From NCBI GenBank assembly GCA_022592435.1, contig JABYQS010000126.1, forward strand, positions 46,836 to 110,835: a stretch of DNA of 64,000 nucleotides, in the 5' to 3' direction. The DNA is from Cerioporus squamosus. Lineage: Eukaryota; Basidiomycota; Agaricomycetes; Polyporales; Polyporaceae. The translations under genes and the position numbers were made by a program. Each line of letters begins with the position of its first letter. Positions within the stretch are counted from its first letter, which is position 1. Shown in pieces: positions 47,215-58,913 of the stretch. The notes beneath the pieces were generated by a model. The model worked only from the letters and a program-made list of their open reading frames with translations, made no database searches and had not been told where the DNA came from.

Positions 47215-47859
47215 TCTCTTGCTCGCGGCGAGTTTCGCATATGCCAGGCGTATCATGGATAGTATTCAGGCTTGATATCCGTTCTGGCTCAATGCTCTCA
47301 CTGTTCGTCCTTCCGCTGTTCTCCCTGCCATTGCGTTCTCATTCTTGGATGTACATAACGAGCCGTGCGAGGCGCAGTCGACGTGATGTATACTCAACAG
47401 CGAAAGTGAACCATAGACTACAGACAAACACATGATGTCCTACCGCTCGGTGCCGCCGTTCCTGAGCGTGATCACTACATCAAACAATGGTCTATAAGCC
47501 ACAAGCCCGTCTTTCCCGCCCGAGATCTCAGAGGAAAGCATAACATAGACCTCTCAGCCTACGGCAACACTGTCCTCGTCTTCGGCAAGGTCTGCCGCGT
47601 TCCGGCCTCCGACGACAGTCTCCTCCTGCCTCGGAGTTGCGCTCAGGCCGCCGTGTATCGTGTCGGTGATGCCGACAACTTCGTCTTTGTGTCGACAAGG
47701 CGTCTTTGGACTGTGGTGAAGGGTGGCACATTGGATACATCGACGAAACTTGATTGCTAGTGGCAATCTTTGTGGTCCAGTGATGGGGCTCGTCTTTGTA
47801 GAGTACGCTGTTCAACCCGCACAAAAGGACCTGAGCCTCAACGCCGCTCGGGTTCGATT
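47215..47859. other. intergenic
   Basis: The 3' flank of the DUF6533 gene. A minus-strand frame here is Arg-rich and unconvincing. Nothing else was seen. Confidence 0.4.
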
Positions 47860-48680
47860 GTTATTCTCTTCGTCACAGGAAAGGAGCGGTTGCCAGCGTA
47901 CCTTGACCTTTGACGTGAAGGTGTCCCCAGTCATAGTCGCCACTAGAGAGAATAAGAGTATATAAGACAGCATACTGACCGTGTCGACCAAGCCGTCAAC
48001 TCCTCATCCTACTCACCTACCCCGCCCCCGAGCCACGACAAGCTGATGCTTCCAAGCACAGCTCGATGCAATCGAACTCACCATAGTAAGCAGGCCCGTC
48101 CATCTCTTCCGAGTGCCGACGTTGACTTGCGCGTTGTGGTCGCAGTCGAGTCAACCAATCCTTGGGCCGCCACACGATCACTCGACCTCTCCACCGCGGG
48201 GGCCCCACCCAACTTGGGCAAGATGCGGCGTCGCCGCAGCGTGCTCAGTCCTGTCCCACAGCCGTGGTCAAGGAACGGTCCACACAGCCGCAACGGCAGG
48301 TTCGGAATCGCCTTGGTGCGGCGGTCTTCCGCGGTACCGGATCTTCCTCCTTCTCCGCGTGCTCCTCCGCAGCCTCCTGCGCCTCTTCCTCCGCGACCTC
48401 CGCCTCAATCTGCTGCTTCTGGAATCGCGGTGCTGACATGCTTCCTACCGGCGCACACAACGCGGCCGGATCCCGGCGGTCCGCGCGGCTTCATTCCACC
48501 AGCGGAGTATGCCTCGAGCATCGAGTAAGTGTGCGATGTCCGAGTGGCTCGAGCTGGATTCATCCATCTGACTGCCTTCTACTACAGAGCGCACTGCAAG
48601 AAGGTCGCAGCAGAGCTCCGAGCAGCTGTTCCTGTCACAGAGGCCAAAGGAGGACGCAGGTCAGTGGTTTGAGCACGGTC
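47860..48680 (+). pseudogene. relic copy 3 of the local HC-KVA family
   Basis: It shares HDKLMLPSTAR(C/W)NR and the ATCCTTGGG(C/T) block with copy 2. The exon end YASSIE is followed by GTAAGTGTG, a short intron and AHCKKVAAELRAA, as in copy 1. Between them lies a Pro-rich insert (PPSPRAPPQPPAPLPPRPPP) absent from the other copies. The downstream Trp/Leu-rich exon is missing. Probably a diverged or dead duplicate. Confidence 0.5.
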
Positions 48681-51229
48681 TATTGATGATCATGGGAGGG
48701 AACTCACGAAGGTCTCCTCCAGCTGCATCTGTGTATGTCACACAGACTGCTCCCAAGCATCCGGCGTCTTCTAGAGTACAGCAAGGTCCCACATATCATC
48801 CTCGTCGTACGGCCACCCGAGGTCGAAGAGGTCCTCGCAGGTGGAAAGCTCCAGCCGCGGGTCATTGACTTCTGGAGGCTTGCGACAAGACATGCATCAG
48901 TATGCGTTAATATGGTGTTCCTGCAGAGCGAAATACTTAGCTGACGTACCAACAGGAAAGCCGAGAAGCGCTGCCAATTCGGCGGCCTCGCCTCCGGCCA
49001 CCAGTCGGAGGACACCTTCCAAGTCCTGCGCTGCCTAAATGTGATCGCACGCGTCGCAGCAACGACGAGAACGGAGCCATCGTCCATACGATCCCAGCAA
49101 TGCCGGCACCCAAAGGCGAGCTAGGGACTCACAACGGAGCCCTCGTAGCATCGGCCACCACCGGCGTTCCGAACGGGCCTTTCAAGATGTGCTCGGCGCG
49201 GACCTTGTCCACGCATCAGCCCGAGCAAAGCTCGACTTGCAGTCGGGACACCGAAAGAAGGCTCTGTTGCGTGAGCAGGCCTCGTAGGATGATATCCCGA
49301 CCACGAAGCGTCGGAAGACGGGAGGCAGGGAGGAGGCTGTCGTAGAGGCGGATGTGGCGGAGGTTGGACTCGGAGAAGGCTGGGCTAGTCTTCCGGCCAA
49401 GCGACAGCGGTGCGATTGTACCCTCTCTGCGTCTGCTTCGAGCTCGCGCTCATCTTCGACGCTGGGCTCGTGCTCTGCCCTCAGCACATCCTCGACGTCC
49501 GACAGCGCGACGATAACGCCACCGTATCACAGCTTCGACGGCTCGATGCTCGCGGCCCCTCTGTGGCATCGACGACCTACATTACCCACAGGATGTGTGC
49601 CTTCGACATCTTCCCGGGCATGGTCCTTCCAGTTCTCTTTCCCCACGCCGTTGCCCATGGGTCAACGTTACCAAGCGCCTCTACGCGCCTTTGCCTTTCG
49701 AGGGCCAGGACGCTAGAGACGATGGACATACGCGAAGTGGCGCTGCCGCCTCAGCAACACGCGAAGATCCTCGCTATTCGCGTCATGGACGGTATGGACA
49801 ACGGCCCTGCACTGTCCTCGGGCCAGCCAACCCTTCGCGCCACGCTGCGGGAGCCGACACCAGCTCGAGTCGTCGGAAGCCTCCCTTGCACTGAGGTGAA
49901 GTGACGTAGAGTCGACGGCACGGCACTACACTGCAGCAGCTCATCTTGCAAGCAGGAGGGGTCCTCCCTTAGCCTACACCCGACTCGACCTCGCACTTTG
50001 GCGCTCACAGAGACATGCTTCTGACGCTCCTCGGACCCTGGGCGCACTCGTCAACGTGCCGGGCCTCTAACCACCGTACCTCGGGTGGCCGGCCTCTCGA
50101 CCAAGGCAAGGCCGTTCTGCATTGTCATATGACGCACGCGGACACCTCGACAGGCCTCCCAATGTCAGACCAAGCCGGCCACAAGGCCCTGGATCGATAT
50201 GGACCATATCACCGATCCGTTGGCCTCGCGGCTGTACTGTCACAGCGTGAAATCGGCCCAGCAGCCGCATCCTGTTGGGATCTCAGCTATCGCATGCAAC
50301 GACCTGGCAGGTGGACGTCCCACCCACAGAGCCACCCCTTCCAGTCAGGCTGAGTCAGAAGTGGGTGGTACAGCATGCTGTGGGGCAGGGGCCGCCGCGA
50401 GTTCAGGACCTCGCTATTCATGTCCAGGTCGTTCATCCCTGGACCCTGGTTCCATGCACGGTCGGGGAGCTCCTCGCAGAGCCCTTGCGCGACGTCGCGG
50501 GTACGAAGCTAGACAGCCTCATCAGGTCGGACCGGCACGGCGGCGGTGGGACTCTGCGCGCGTCCCTGCGGGCCTATCACCCAGCGCATACTCATCCCGC
50601 GGCCAACCTTCCACCAACACTCGGTCTTCGCGGTCACGAATGGCGCTCCATCACATCGCGGAGACGAATCGCCCGTGAGGCCCGAGCGCGCTGTCGTCGT
50701 GGGATCGAAGTCACCACCCGCGACACTACGGCAGGGCTCACGGTGCGAGTCGAGTCGCTGGCAGCTGCGTCATCCGACTCTTCCAACTCTTCCAAACGAG
50801 CTCAACGGCACGCTCGAAGCCGCAGTACTGCCAGCGTTAGGCGTCATTGTTCAAATTGGCGACATGGCCAAGGATGAAGAACCCGTGGATGGACACTTCA
50901 AGTGGTGCCAGGGGCGCCCGGCGGCTTCGACTTCACCTCCTCGTCCTCTGCATCTCACGAGTCACCACCCACTAGCGGTGCTTGCGAACATGGCGCAGGT
51001 ACGATGAACAGGCTCCTGCATCCTGATCATTCATTGACCACGAGCTGCAGCCCCCATCATCGTCGAAGACATCCTCCGTCTCCGCCATGGGGACTCTTCG
51101 CCACAAACATGGGATGGGCGGCCTCACCCACGATGTATGGAAGTTCGTCGTTCTCGAAGATCCACGAGCGACCACTGGCATCCAAACCACCTTCTGTGTG
51201 CCATGCGAACATGTCGCACATTCTACGAG
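48681..51229. other. gene-poor stretch
   Basis: Many overlapping frames of 60-200 codons on both strands are Arg/Pro/Ser-rich with no motif, conserved intron or initiator context. I could not support any as a gene. The stretch lies between the third HC-KVA copy and segment B copy 2. Confidence 0.4.
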
Positions 51230-52460
51230 CTTGGGCTGAAGGCGAGAGGGTTACTCTTTGGGAAGGGCAGGTGCCTCGAGCAGGACTGCGCGGACCTGAT
51301 GAGTACGCCTGGCAGACACGGAGCCCTGGCATTCTCAACACCACCACACATCGAGCTCCTTGTGCTCGTGCGTAGGTCGACACGGATGCCACGGTTTCCC
51401 ATCTCGGTACTCTGCACAACAACTCTTCGTCGCAGTCCAGCCTGAGACTCCCGCCGACGTGATGGGATAGCTCCGCCGGACCGGTACCACCTTGGTTGGA
51501 GGTATAGATGCCCCGAGCCCCGACGACGCCTTCCATGCCTCAAGCAAGGGACCGCCTGTGACTATCTGCTGTAGCTCACGACGCACATATAGAGGTTTGT
51601 CCGTAACGAGCACATGCCGAGTACGTCTCTCAGTCCCTCTTTCGCATGCCATCTATTGATCCTCCGCGGCATACAGCGAGGGAAATTGTTGCGATGCTGG
51701 ACCGCAGAAATGCTGAAGAGGCCGTCGGCCCCGGGCCAAGCCATCTGAGATGGTCTGGAGGCCCACTCGGACGAAGACAAAGAGAAGACCTGAGTGGCTT
51801 GAACTCCGAACCGACGGAACGGACGAGAGCGATAGGTTCGCCACCAACCATGAGGTCACCCAGCAAACTAGCTCCGGGCCGCAGCAATCACTCCCAGCCG
51901 TTGAGGCCGACGAACAATCTACGTGGGCGAGGAGCGCTCCCTGGCAGCACCTCCGAGCCGGAGGAGGGCGAGGATCCGCCTGCCCACTCCGAGTCGCAAC
52001 TCCAGAAGCGCACGCGGACCCCCGGAAGGCCTCAGCCTCAGGGTCCGACTCGGAGGAGGAGTCCCCCCACGAGGAGGTCTCGAGTATTGCAAGCGAGCTG
52101 TCATAGGAGGTCTCGAGGGTAGTTGCAGGAGACAGAGGCACTATGAGTCGTCGCTCAAGAGACGATCTCGCATGGCGTGGATAGTACAACTCTCTTGCTC
52201 GGGAGGCGTATACCAGCTGCAGCCTGGAGCACCCGTAGACATCGAGCGCATGTAATGCATGTAAAGTAGCATTGCAGCCCGTACTAAAGTTCATTTAACC
52301 ATACCACGGGTTCCAACGAGAGGAAAGAAGTCGAGAGTCGGGCACTCACCGGGTGTATGCACCGTCCGTTGCGTGGTTCGTCGTGTCCGGCGTGCCTGCG
52401 GAGGCTCGGAGACGGGTCTTGAAGAGTCTGCGAGCGGTCTCGCCGTCCTCGGACGTTGCA
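51230..52460. repeat. duplicated segment B, copy 2
   Basis: It is the counterpart of 43,200-43,760: the same blocks occur in the same order (CAGGTGCCTCGAGCAGGACT near 51,270, CATGTAAAGT near 52,258, TTAACCATACCACGGG near 52,295, GAGTCTGCGAG near 52,428). The extra length is a 51,650-52,120 insert with its own open frame. Confidence 0.5.
51646..52122 (+). CDS. disordered Pro/Arg/Ser-rich hypothetical protein, weakly supported
   Basis: An unspliced frame of 158 codons starts MPSIDPPRHTAREIVAMLD, where the first 20 residues look like a short helix. It then becomes Pro-, Arg- and Ser-rich with no fold. A second plus-strand frame through the same bases (to 52,106) ends SEEESPHEEVSSIASEL and is equally protein-like, so frame choice is not secure. 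It lies inside the second copy of segment B, has no counterpart in the first copy, and no splice sites support it. Confidence 0.25.
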   Translation: MPSIDPPRHTAREIVAMLDRRNAEEAVGPGPSHLRWSGGPLGRRQREDLSGLNSEPTERTRAIGSPPTMRSPSKLAPGRSNHSQPLRPTNNLRGRGALPGSTSEPEEGEDPPAHSESQLQKRTRTPGRPQPQGPTRRRSPPTRRSRVLQASCHRRSRG

Positions 52461-53020
52461 GAGGGTGCGGCCAGGCACCGATTAGGAAGGCACGATCGCA
52501 GTGCTAGCACGTGGCCCGGCGGGAGCGATCAAAATCGTCTGCACGGCGAGCGACGCGGCGGCAGCGACGGCGGGCGCGTCGGGCGCGAGGCTCTCGCCGC
52601 CGTCGGGGACGTCGCACACACGCATCGAGCAGCAGACAGCGACGGCGTGCATCTGTCGTTCAAAGCAGAGGAGCGACGGGGGCGGAGGCTGAGGTGGGAG
52701 GCAACCGCCGGAAAGAGCCTGCCTGGGATCAGAGCGCCGGAGAGAGGTCGCGCGCTACGGGTGTGCGACTGTGCGCTCGCCATCTCTCCTTTGATCCTCC
52801 ACTGGCCTGTGAGTCGCTCCCCGTCGTCGCTCCCCGCCCGCCTCTGCTCACCGTCGTCCGCAGCGCCAGCCCCTTCCGCCCGCCAGCACTCCTTCCTCGC
52901 CGCCTTTGGTTGCTCTCGCAGCATTTCTCACCGCCTTTTCTCCCTTCTCTCCCCCACCGCCCGCGCCCGTCGCACGAAACAGCCCGTCGCAGCGTCCTGC
53001 TCGCAGCCCCGTCCTGAAAC
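52461..53020 (+). promoter_or_regulatory. upstream region of G-gamma gene 2
   Basis: The last 250 bases are dense in CCT/CTC runs (as upstream of G-gamma gene 1), a usual basidiomycete core-promoter sign. No TATA box was seen and no gene is supported in this stretch. Confidence 0.4.
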
Positions 53021-53412
53021 ATGAACTCGCGTCCGCACAAGCAGTCCATGTCCGAGCTCAAGCTCCGCCGTCTCACGGAGCACAACCAGCGGCTGAGGGA
53101 GGACCTTGCCCGTCCACGGATAAGGGTCAGCGAGGCCAGTGCCAGGTGAGTCCTGTGCCCTCGGGTCTGAACTTCTTGATCATCCTGCTCACCCCTCGCG
53201 TCCCAGTCTCATCCGGTACTGCAAAACGACAAAAGACCCCCTGGTGCGTACCCACAGCCATCCTCTGTGTCTCCTCGCCCCCGTACGCTCCCTATATGCT
53301 CCCGTGCTGACCCACCGTGCAGGTACCATCAGTATGGGGTCCCGTACCACGCGCAGACGACCCGTACCAGTCGCAAGGCGGCACCGGCAAGGGCTGCTGC
53401 GTCATCCAATGA
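53021..53412 (+). CDS. heterotrimeric G-protein gamma subunit, copy 2
   Basis: Three exons (53021-53145, 53207-53243, 53323-53412) code 83 residues. Exons 1 and 2 are 125 and 37 bases, exactly as in copy 1, and the helix [12 protein letters not shown](T)EHNQRL is nearly identical. The middle reads [12 protein letters not shown] and the C-terminus GKGCCVIQ, a prenylation box with an adjacent Cys. A final Gln predicts farnesylation, and the extra Cys may be palmitoylated. This adjacent-Cys ending is the more common fungal form, so copy 2 is probably the orthologue of the standard G-gamma and copy 1 the derived duplicate. Intron 2 is 79 bases against 481 in copy 1. It should pair with G-beta in pheromone and nutrient signalling. 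Confidence 0.9.
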
Positions 53413-54970
53413 CCGCCCCGCGCCCTAGCCCCTGCCCCGTCGCTTCAAGTTCCCCGTTCACGCCCCGCCTTAAGCGTCCCCCGGTCGTCGTCTCCCTTCT
53501 CTGTCTGTCTGCTCCCCTTCAGGCTCTCTCGCGCGCACATACTCCCCCCACTTCTGTCTATCACTGCCCAGCTGTATCCCCGGTCCGCTCGCGTCGTCAT
53601 CGTCGTCTTCATCCCGTATTACCATTCACATCTTCCCTTCCGCTTCACCGTTACGCTTCTTCTTCTCCTGTCCGTCTTCCTTTGCGTTGATTGTTTATTC
53701 ACCTCTGTTAACCGTCTGTGGTCCATTTATACCATCGCTCGTTTTATCCCGTCCGTCCCTCACGGTGCTCGAACTCCGTACCGCCACACCAGCCGCACCT
53801 ACTGCCCCCAAGGCCGCGTCGTCTTCAACGTCTACATCGTACATAACAACGCAAGCTCAAGCTCAAGTTTTCCCTCTCTTCTCCTCGGTATCCTCGGTCT
53901 CTCCTCTTCCTCTATGGTCCGCGCCGCGCCCGAGCGTCTGAGACGCTTGACGTCGAAGCCGGGCCCGGCGCGTGGAGGGCCTTGGGCGTGGGCGTGGGCG
54001 GTGCAGGGTGGGTCATCATCGGGTTCCTCGGGTTCGGACGCTAGCAAAATCGGTGGCGGAGGGCAGGATGGAAGGAAAGGAAGGATACGCTGCAGGAAAA
54101 CAAGAGGCCATGGAGGCATCACTGTGGTGGCGGCAGGGAGAGAGATGCGATGCTGCTGGCGGAGGTGTGTGTATGCGATCAGGACAGCGTTCATGGCCAT
54201 GTGTACCTTTTCTATCCTTCAGAGTCTAGACGTCTACCACGACCCCCGCTCGAACATCTCACTCGTGACTCTACTCCATGTCACCAGTCGAGTTTCGACG
54301 CTCCCCGTTCCCTGAGTCCCGCACCCCGACCCCCGCCCGTACGTACGGTAGTACACGCACCTCTCTTCACTACTGCTTATCGCACCGCGTGCGTAGTGTA
54401 TATGCGCGTCCGTTGAATCGTCTCTCTACTCGGCCTGGCTAGAAGTACAAGTATTAGTACTGGCTATATGATCTGCTCTCTCCTTCTCTCTCTCAATCAA
54501 CCCCTCTGTCCGAACAGCTACCGTCCTCAGTCCTGCATGCCTCTCTCCCCTCTTCCTAACGGCCGTCGTGGTGACTTTGACGTTTGACGTTCGACGCTCG
54601 GAGCGATAAGTGTTGCTGGGTATGCTGAGCTGAGCTGAGCCCTCGGCGCGCGCTGATGCAGGTGTCGACGCGGCCAGGCAGCCAATCAGCGGCGCCGGCG
54701 AGCCGCGGGCCCGGAGGACCAAGCACACAGTCGACGCTACGGTCCTACTCCATCGCGCTGTATAGACTCCGGAGAACACACCGAGCGACCGTTTTTGAGC
54801 GCGGCGACTGCTAGTACCAGTACAAGGACAATAACCTGCACGACGCCGCCGCTCGTCCGAGGACCCCGGGGGTGACGCAGAAGTCGACACGGCCGCATGC
54901 ACATGTCTGCTCGAGGCAGTACAACCATACACAATATGGCCATTGTCCAGGGCCGGGATTGGCTGCGTCT

Positions 54971-54998
54971 GAGGTGCGAGGTGCGAGGTGCGAGGTGC
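54971..54998. repeat. heptamer tandem repeat (GAGGTGC)x4
   Basis: Four perfect copies of the 7-base unit GAGGTGC stand in a row. Confidence 0.93.
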
Positions 54999-55093
54999 AC
55001 CGCCCCCGCCGGTGCCTGTGAACCTCTGTGAACGCGAAGCATCGCAACCTTGAGCTTGAGCGCGATCGAGGTGCGCAAGTTCGCAAGCTCGCG

Positions 55094-55123
55094 GATGTGG
55101 ATGTGGATGTGGATGTGGATGTG
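55094..55123. repeat. hexamer tandem repeat (GATGTG)x5
   Basis: Five perfect copies of the 6-base unit GATGTG stand in a row, about 100 bases from the heptamer array. Confidence 0.93.
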
Positions 55124-57968
55124 GATTCCGGAGAAGGCGAGTTGCAACTGGCCAGGCTCCGGACTCTGGAACTTGAAGCTTGATTGCTGCTGCCCGTGCC
55201 CTGAGCCCTGAATAAGTACTGAATCCCCGGTTCCCTGCCGGGCCGCGAGAGGCTGTAGCCTGTAGGTAGATTTGCATGGGGTGGCTCCAACTTCCCACCT
55301 CCTGTCGCACAGCCTGGAGATTGTCTTCGGGACGGGGAACAAGGAAGAGCGATGTGGAGATGCTGGGCTTGAACCTAAGGGGCCGGAGCGGAACGGAAGA
55401 TCCGGGCGTGAGTGCCAACTGACAGTGATGGGGTTAGGCGATCCACGATGGCAGAGGCTTCAGAGGACAGGTGCTCCGTGGGCATTGGGCAGATGCGGAC
55501 GCTGGACGATGTCGGAGGACGAACAGAGATAAGGGGATGGGCGGATGGACATCACGCAGTTGGACATGGCATGGCTCTGCAGGGGAGAGATGATGGGGAT
55601 CGCCGGGGGCGCGGCTGCGCCGGTGGTTATATGCAAGAATACGTGGTTGTCCTCGCGACCTTGGATGTGCCTGTTGTCAGAGCCTGAGAGAGGGGCATGG
55701 GTTGGATCAGCTCCCTAATCACATGTGCCCACGAGAAGGTGGGACAGTCGGAGACGGCCGACCGTACGGCATGCTCACCTGTGGCACAATGATGATCGTG
55801 GACACGGTCGACTGACGGACAAATGCGATGGCTCGACGAAGAGGTAGTTGGTACGATGGCGAAGCATGAGAAGCACTACCTGTAGTGATAGTGATAAAAA
55901 GAGGAGCATCAGTCAGGACTCAGATGATGAGATATCAAGAAGACAGACGACGCACTCGTTCGTGATGAAAACAACGTTGCCTCGACTGGCTCCGGGCCGG
56001 CGCAGGGATATGCTTCAGAGCACCGACGCGCTCATCGAGGTTTCTTCCCCTGCTCGATCCTTGCGCGTTGCTTAGATCCGCATCAGTAGTCCAGCGCAGT
56101 CCAGTGCGGGGCAGTAGTGGTATGAATCTGGCAGCTGCGTCACTAGAAGCTGGATTCCCCCCGGAATGAGCTGGCGTAGAGGGAGACGTGGGTGACAACT
56201 TGAAGGTACTTCCGGGACGTGGAAATGTTTGGCAAAGCCTGGGAATAGCCCTGCTGTAGGAGAGAGCACGGTCCCGGTGGGGTTGGGCGACGTCAACGCC
56301 GGACGATCATCGAGCGGCGAACCAGGCTCGCTGTACAGAGAGATCTCCAGCTCCTTCCGGTCAGTTTGATGATCGGCCTTCTTCGAGACTTTCATTCCCG
56401 AACCAGATGGACAAAAATGGTCCTATTCCCAAAGTTTCTGTTCTTAGTGTCATTGTCGCATCCGCCGGCACAGTGATGCTCACTGCGGACGTACTTTTGG
56501 TGTCAGTCCTCCGCCTTCGTGGCTTCATCTGCGGCGAGTGAGCAATCTACATGAAGCAGTCTTCGTGGCGCATGTCTTCGATGAGCGGATCATATCGAGT
56601 CTACGGAACGCAGTGCGAGTACTAGTGAGATGGTCAAGGTCGCCTCCCACCTCCAGGACGGCGTGGCCATGTGTGGCAGTGCACATACGTCACCAAATTT
56701 CTAGCTTCCTCCTCCTCCTGCCTCCTACCATCACCGGCTCTCTCGAGCTGTACTTACTAACATCCATGGCCAATGACTTCAACCGTATCATGACTGCACA
56801 CAGCCCCACATTTATGGCTCATATTGTACCAGCGACGATACCGCGGACAAGATTCCTCTCGCGTCAGAGTCCTCGCTGTTCGAGAAGCAAGGCTCAACCT
56901 TTTGTCCTGACTCGGACCGGGTGAACTGCAGCTTCAAGTTGTCGTAAATTTCGTTGAGCTTAGTTCTTTTCACTTAGAGCCGGGATCATACTTGCGCCAG
57001 TCTATCTACTCCACTTTACAGGTGGCGCCGGTTCAGTTCGGTCAACAACCGTGGTTCGATGGCCGATGCTGCCACAACGTCGGTGTAGCTGGGTCACGCA
57101 CGCTACCAGTTACAGGAACTCCTGAAGCTTTGGGCTAATTGAATTTGGTTCGCTGAACTCATGATAAGTCCTCGCTAACAGTCGAGACGACGGACATTCG
57201 AGCAGCCAGGGCCACTCCGCTCAGGGACTCGAGACAGCGTCTCTCCAATGGGCCGGTCCTGCGAACATCCACGTGCGGCATCCCAGTGAGCTACTCCCCT
57301 CCCACTCAGTTGCATCGTCTTATTGTCTGTATGACTTGATACCCCTTTTTCGGGGTTCTGTTGTTGCGGCGCCAGCCAGCCACCCTTCACAACACGCAAC
57401 ATCCTCGCCATGCCACACTCGGACATAAACACAGAGCGCACTACTAAACGCATCCCCGTCTCAATCCTTTCTATCCATCCTTCTCCCTTACTTCCATCAT
57501 TATCCGGGCTCGCGCCACACTCCTCGCTGCGGCTGCAAACCCGAACAACTTCGTGCAAATCCAATCTGGATCAGCCACCATGGATCCAGTACAACACCTT
57601 CTCGTTCCTGCCAGCAATACTCGCGCCACCACACTCGCCACCTTGTGGAGGCCAGCCATCTCACTGAGGACTGTGCCTCTCGATGTCTACGCGCGTATCC
57701 TGTTCTTCCTCCCTCGCTCAGCACTGGCCACGCTGATGTGTACATGTCGCTCACTGCTGAGTGACACGACACCCATGCTCTGCGCGCGTGTGGCATGCAA
57801 GCCGCTGGGCGATTTTCGCCACATGCAATCCTTCCACATCTTTCTCAGCTACGGCTCGGACACTCCCCATGTGGCATTCATCAGAAACCTCCATCTCCCT
57901 GTATGGAAGCTCCTGACCGTCAGTAGATCGGGGGAGGAAGAGGAGGAGAAGATGGCATCAGTAGTTGC

Positions 57969-58913
57969 CCAAAATACTGAGCGCGCTGAGAGGTGCTGAG
58001 CACGCTGGAGCCTGGGGGTGCTGACTAGTGATGTGACGAGCCCGGCCTCGGGCCGTCAGGCTCCCCAAGCTGGCCGTCTTCAGGCCGGGCTGGGCTGAGC
58101 TTTCGAGACGGCCTGAGGAGCCTGACGACTGGGCTCTGACCGCGGTGAGCTTGAGCCGAGCTCTTGAGCTTGGGCTCCATGCTTGCTGGTGTATGACCAG
58201 TGAATGGTCATCCAGTGGACTAATTTCCGACTGGAAATAAATGTTAGTACTCTTCTATCAATTACACACCACTCCTCTCACCTTTCCTGTTCACAGGAGC
58301 CTTCGGGGCCCTCAGACCTGTTGCTCAAGTGCAAGACCCAAGACAGCGCCCGCCGCCTGCGGGCTCCGACTCAGACCGAGCCGAGCTCGAGCTGAGCCTG
58401 AGCCGTCTTGGAGAGCCCGGCCTGCACTTCAAGCAGGCCGTAGCTCCCTAGCCGAGCCGTAGCTGCGGCTTATGAGCCGAGCCGAGCTCTGCACAAACAC
58501 TAGTGCTGACCACGCACCCCCTGATTTACCGAGGCTCCCGGTCTTGAACGAAAGCTCTGTAGGACTTGAAACTTTGCACGCAGTGTCGTTAAGATGTTAT
58601 CTATATACCATGGGACACATTAGCCTAGAACTGTTGATTTGGCTGCGCTATAGTACCTGCCAAGTTACTCATTCTGCCCTGATTTCACTTTTGACAGGCT
58701 CCTTGTAACTGTTGAAAGAATCAGTCCACCAAGATCTCACAAGACATAGTATGAGGGTAATGTAATGGTTATGTCACTTGAAGGAGCCTCCAGATGGACA
58801 GATCGAGGATGAGGACATGGAAGTCGAATCTTGCGTTCTAGCGCTTATTTGCACTGACCCACTGGGGTGCTGAACGTGCTGGGGGCACTGCCTCAGCGCA
58901 CTCAGTAATTTGG
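57969..58913. mobile_element. outer inverted-repeat insertion in the F-box pseudogene
   Basis: The ends 57969-57990 (CCAAAATACTGAGCGCGCTGAG) and 58892-58913 are inverted repeats matching at 20 of 22 positions. They bracket the break in the F-box frame. No clear target duplication was found at these ends, so the boundaries may be off or eroded. A second element is nested inside. Confidence 0.45.
58026..58502. mobile_element. nested hAT-like non-autonomous element
   Basis: A 477-base insert flanked by a perfect 8-base direct repeat GTGCTGAC (58018-58025 and 58503-58510). Its ends are short inverted repeats, TAGTGATGTG on the left and TAGTGTTTGTG as the reverse complement of the right. An 8-base target duplication with TAGTG-like ends is typical of hAT transposons. 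There is no transposase. The interior is GC-rich, with many GAGC/GCTC motifs in both orientations. Confidence 0.7.

Larger units (their letters stand above)
53413..57579. other. gene-poor stretch with short tandem repeats
   Basis: No supported gene in about 4.2 kb. The long minus-strand frame 54,426-55,418 overlaps two other long frames and tandem repeats, and is judged spurious. CT-rich DNA follows G-gamma gene 2. Two small tandem arrays are listed separately. Confidence 0.4.

Noticed and set aside
48681..51229. Several 100-200 codon frames as genes
   Set aside because: Overlapping frames on both strands, no motifs, no conserved introns and unusual composition.
38364..53020. LTR retrotransposon
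   Set aside because: Repeat-rich, but no gag, protease, reverse transcriptase or integrase motifs, and no long direct repeats bounded by TG...CA were found.
54426..55418. 330-codon open frame on the minus strand
   Set aside because: It overlaps two further long frames, runs through tandem repeats and has no domain, intron or conserved composition. GC-rich non-coding DNA gives such frames by chance.
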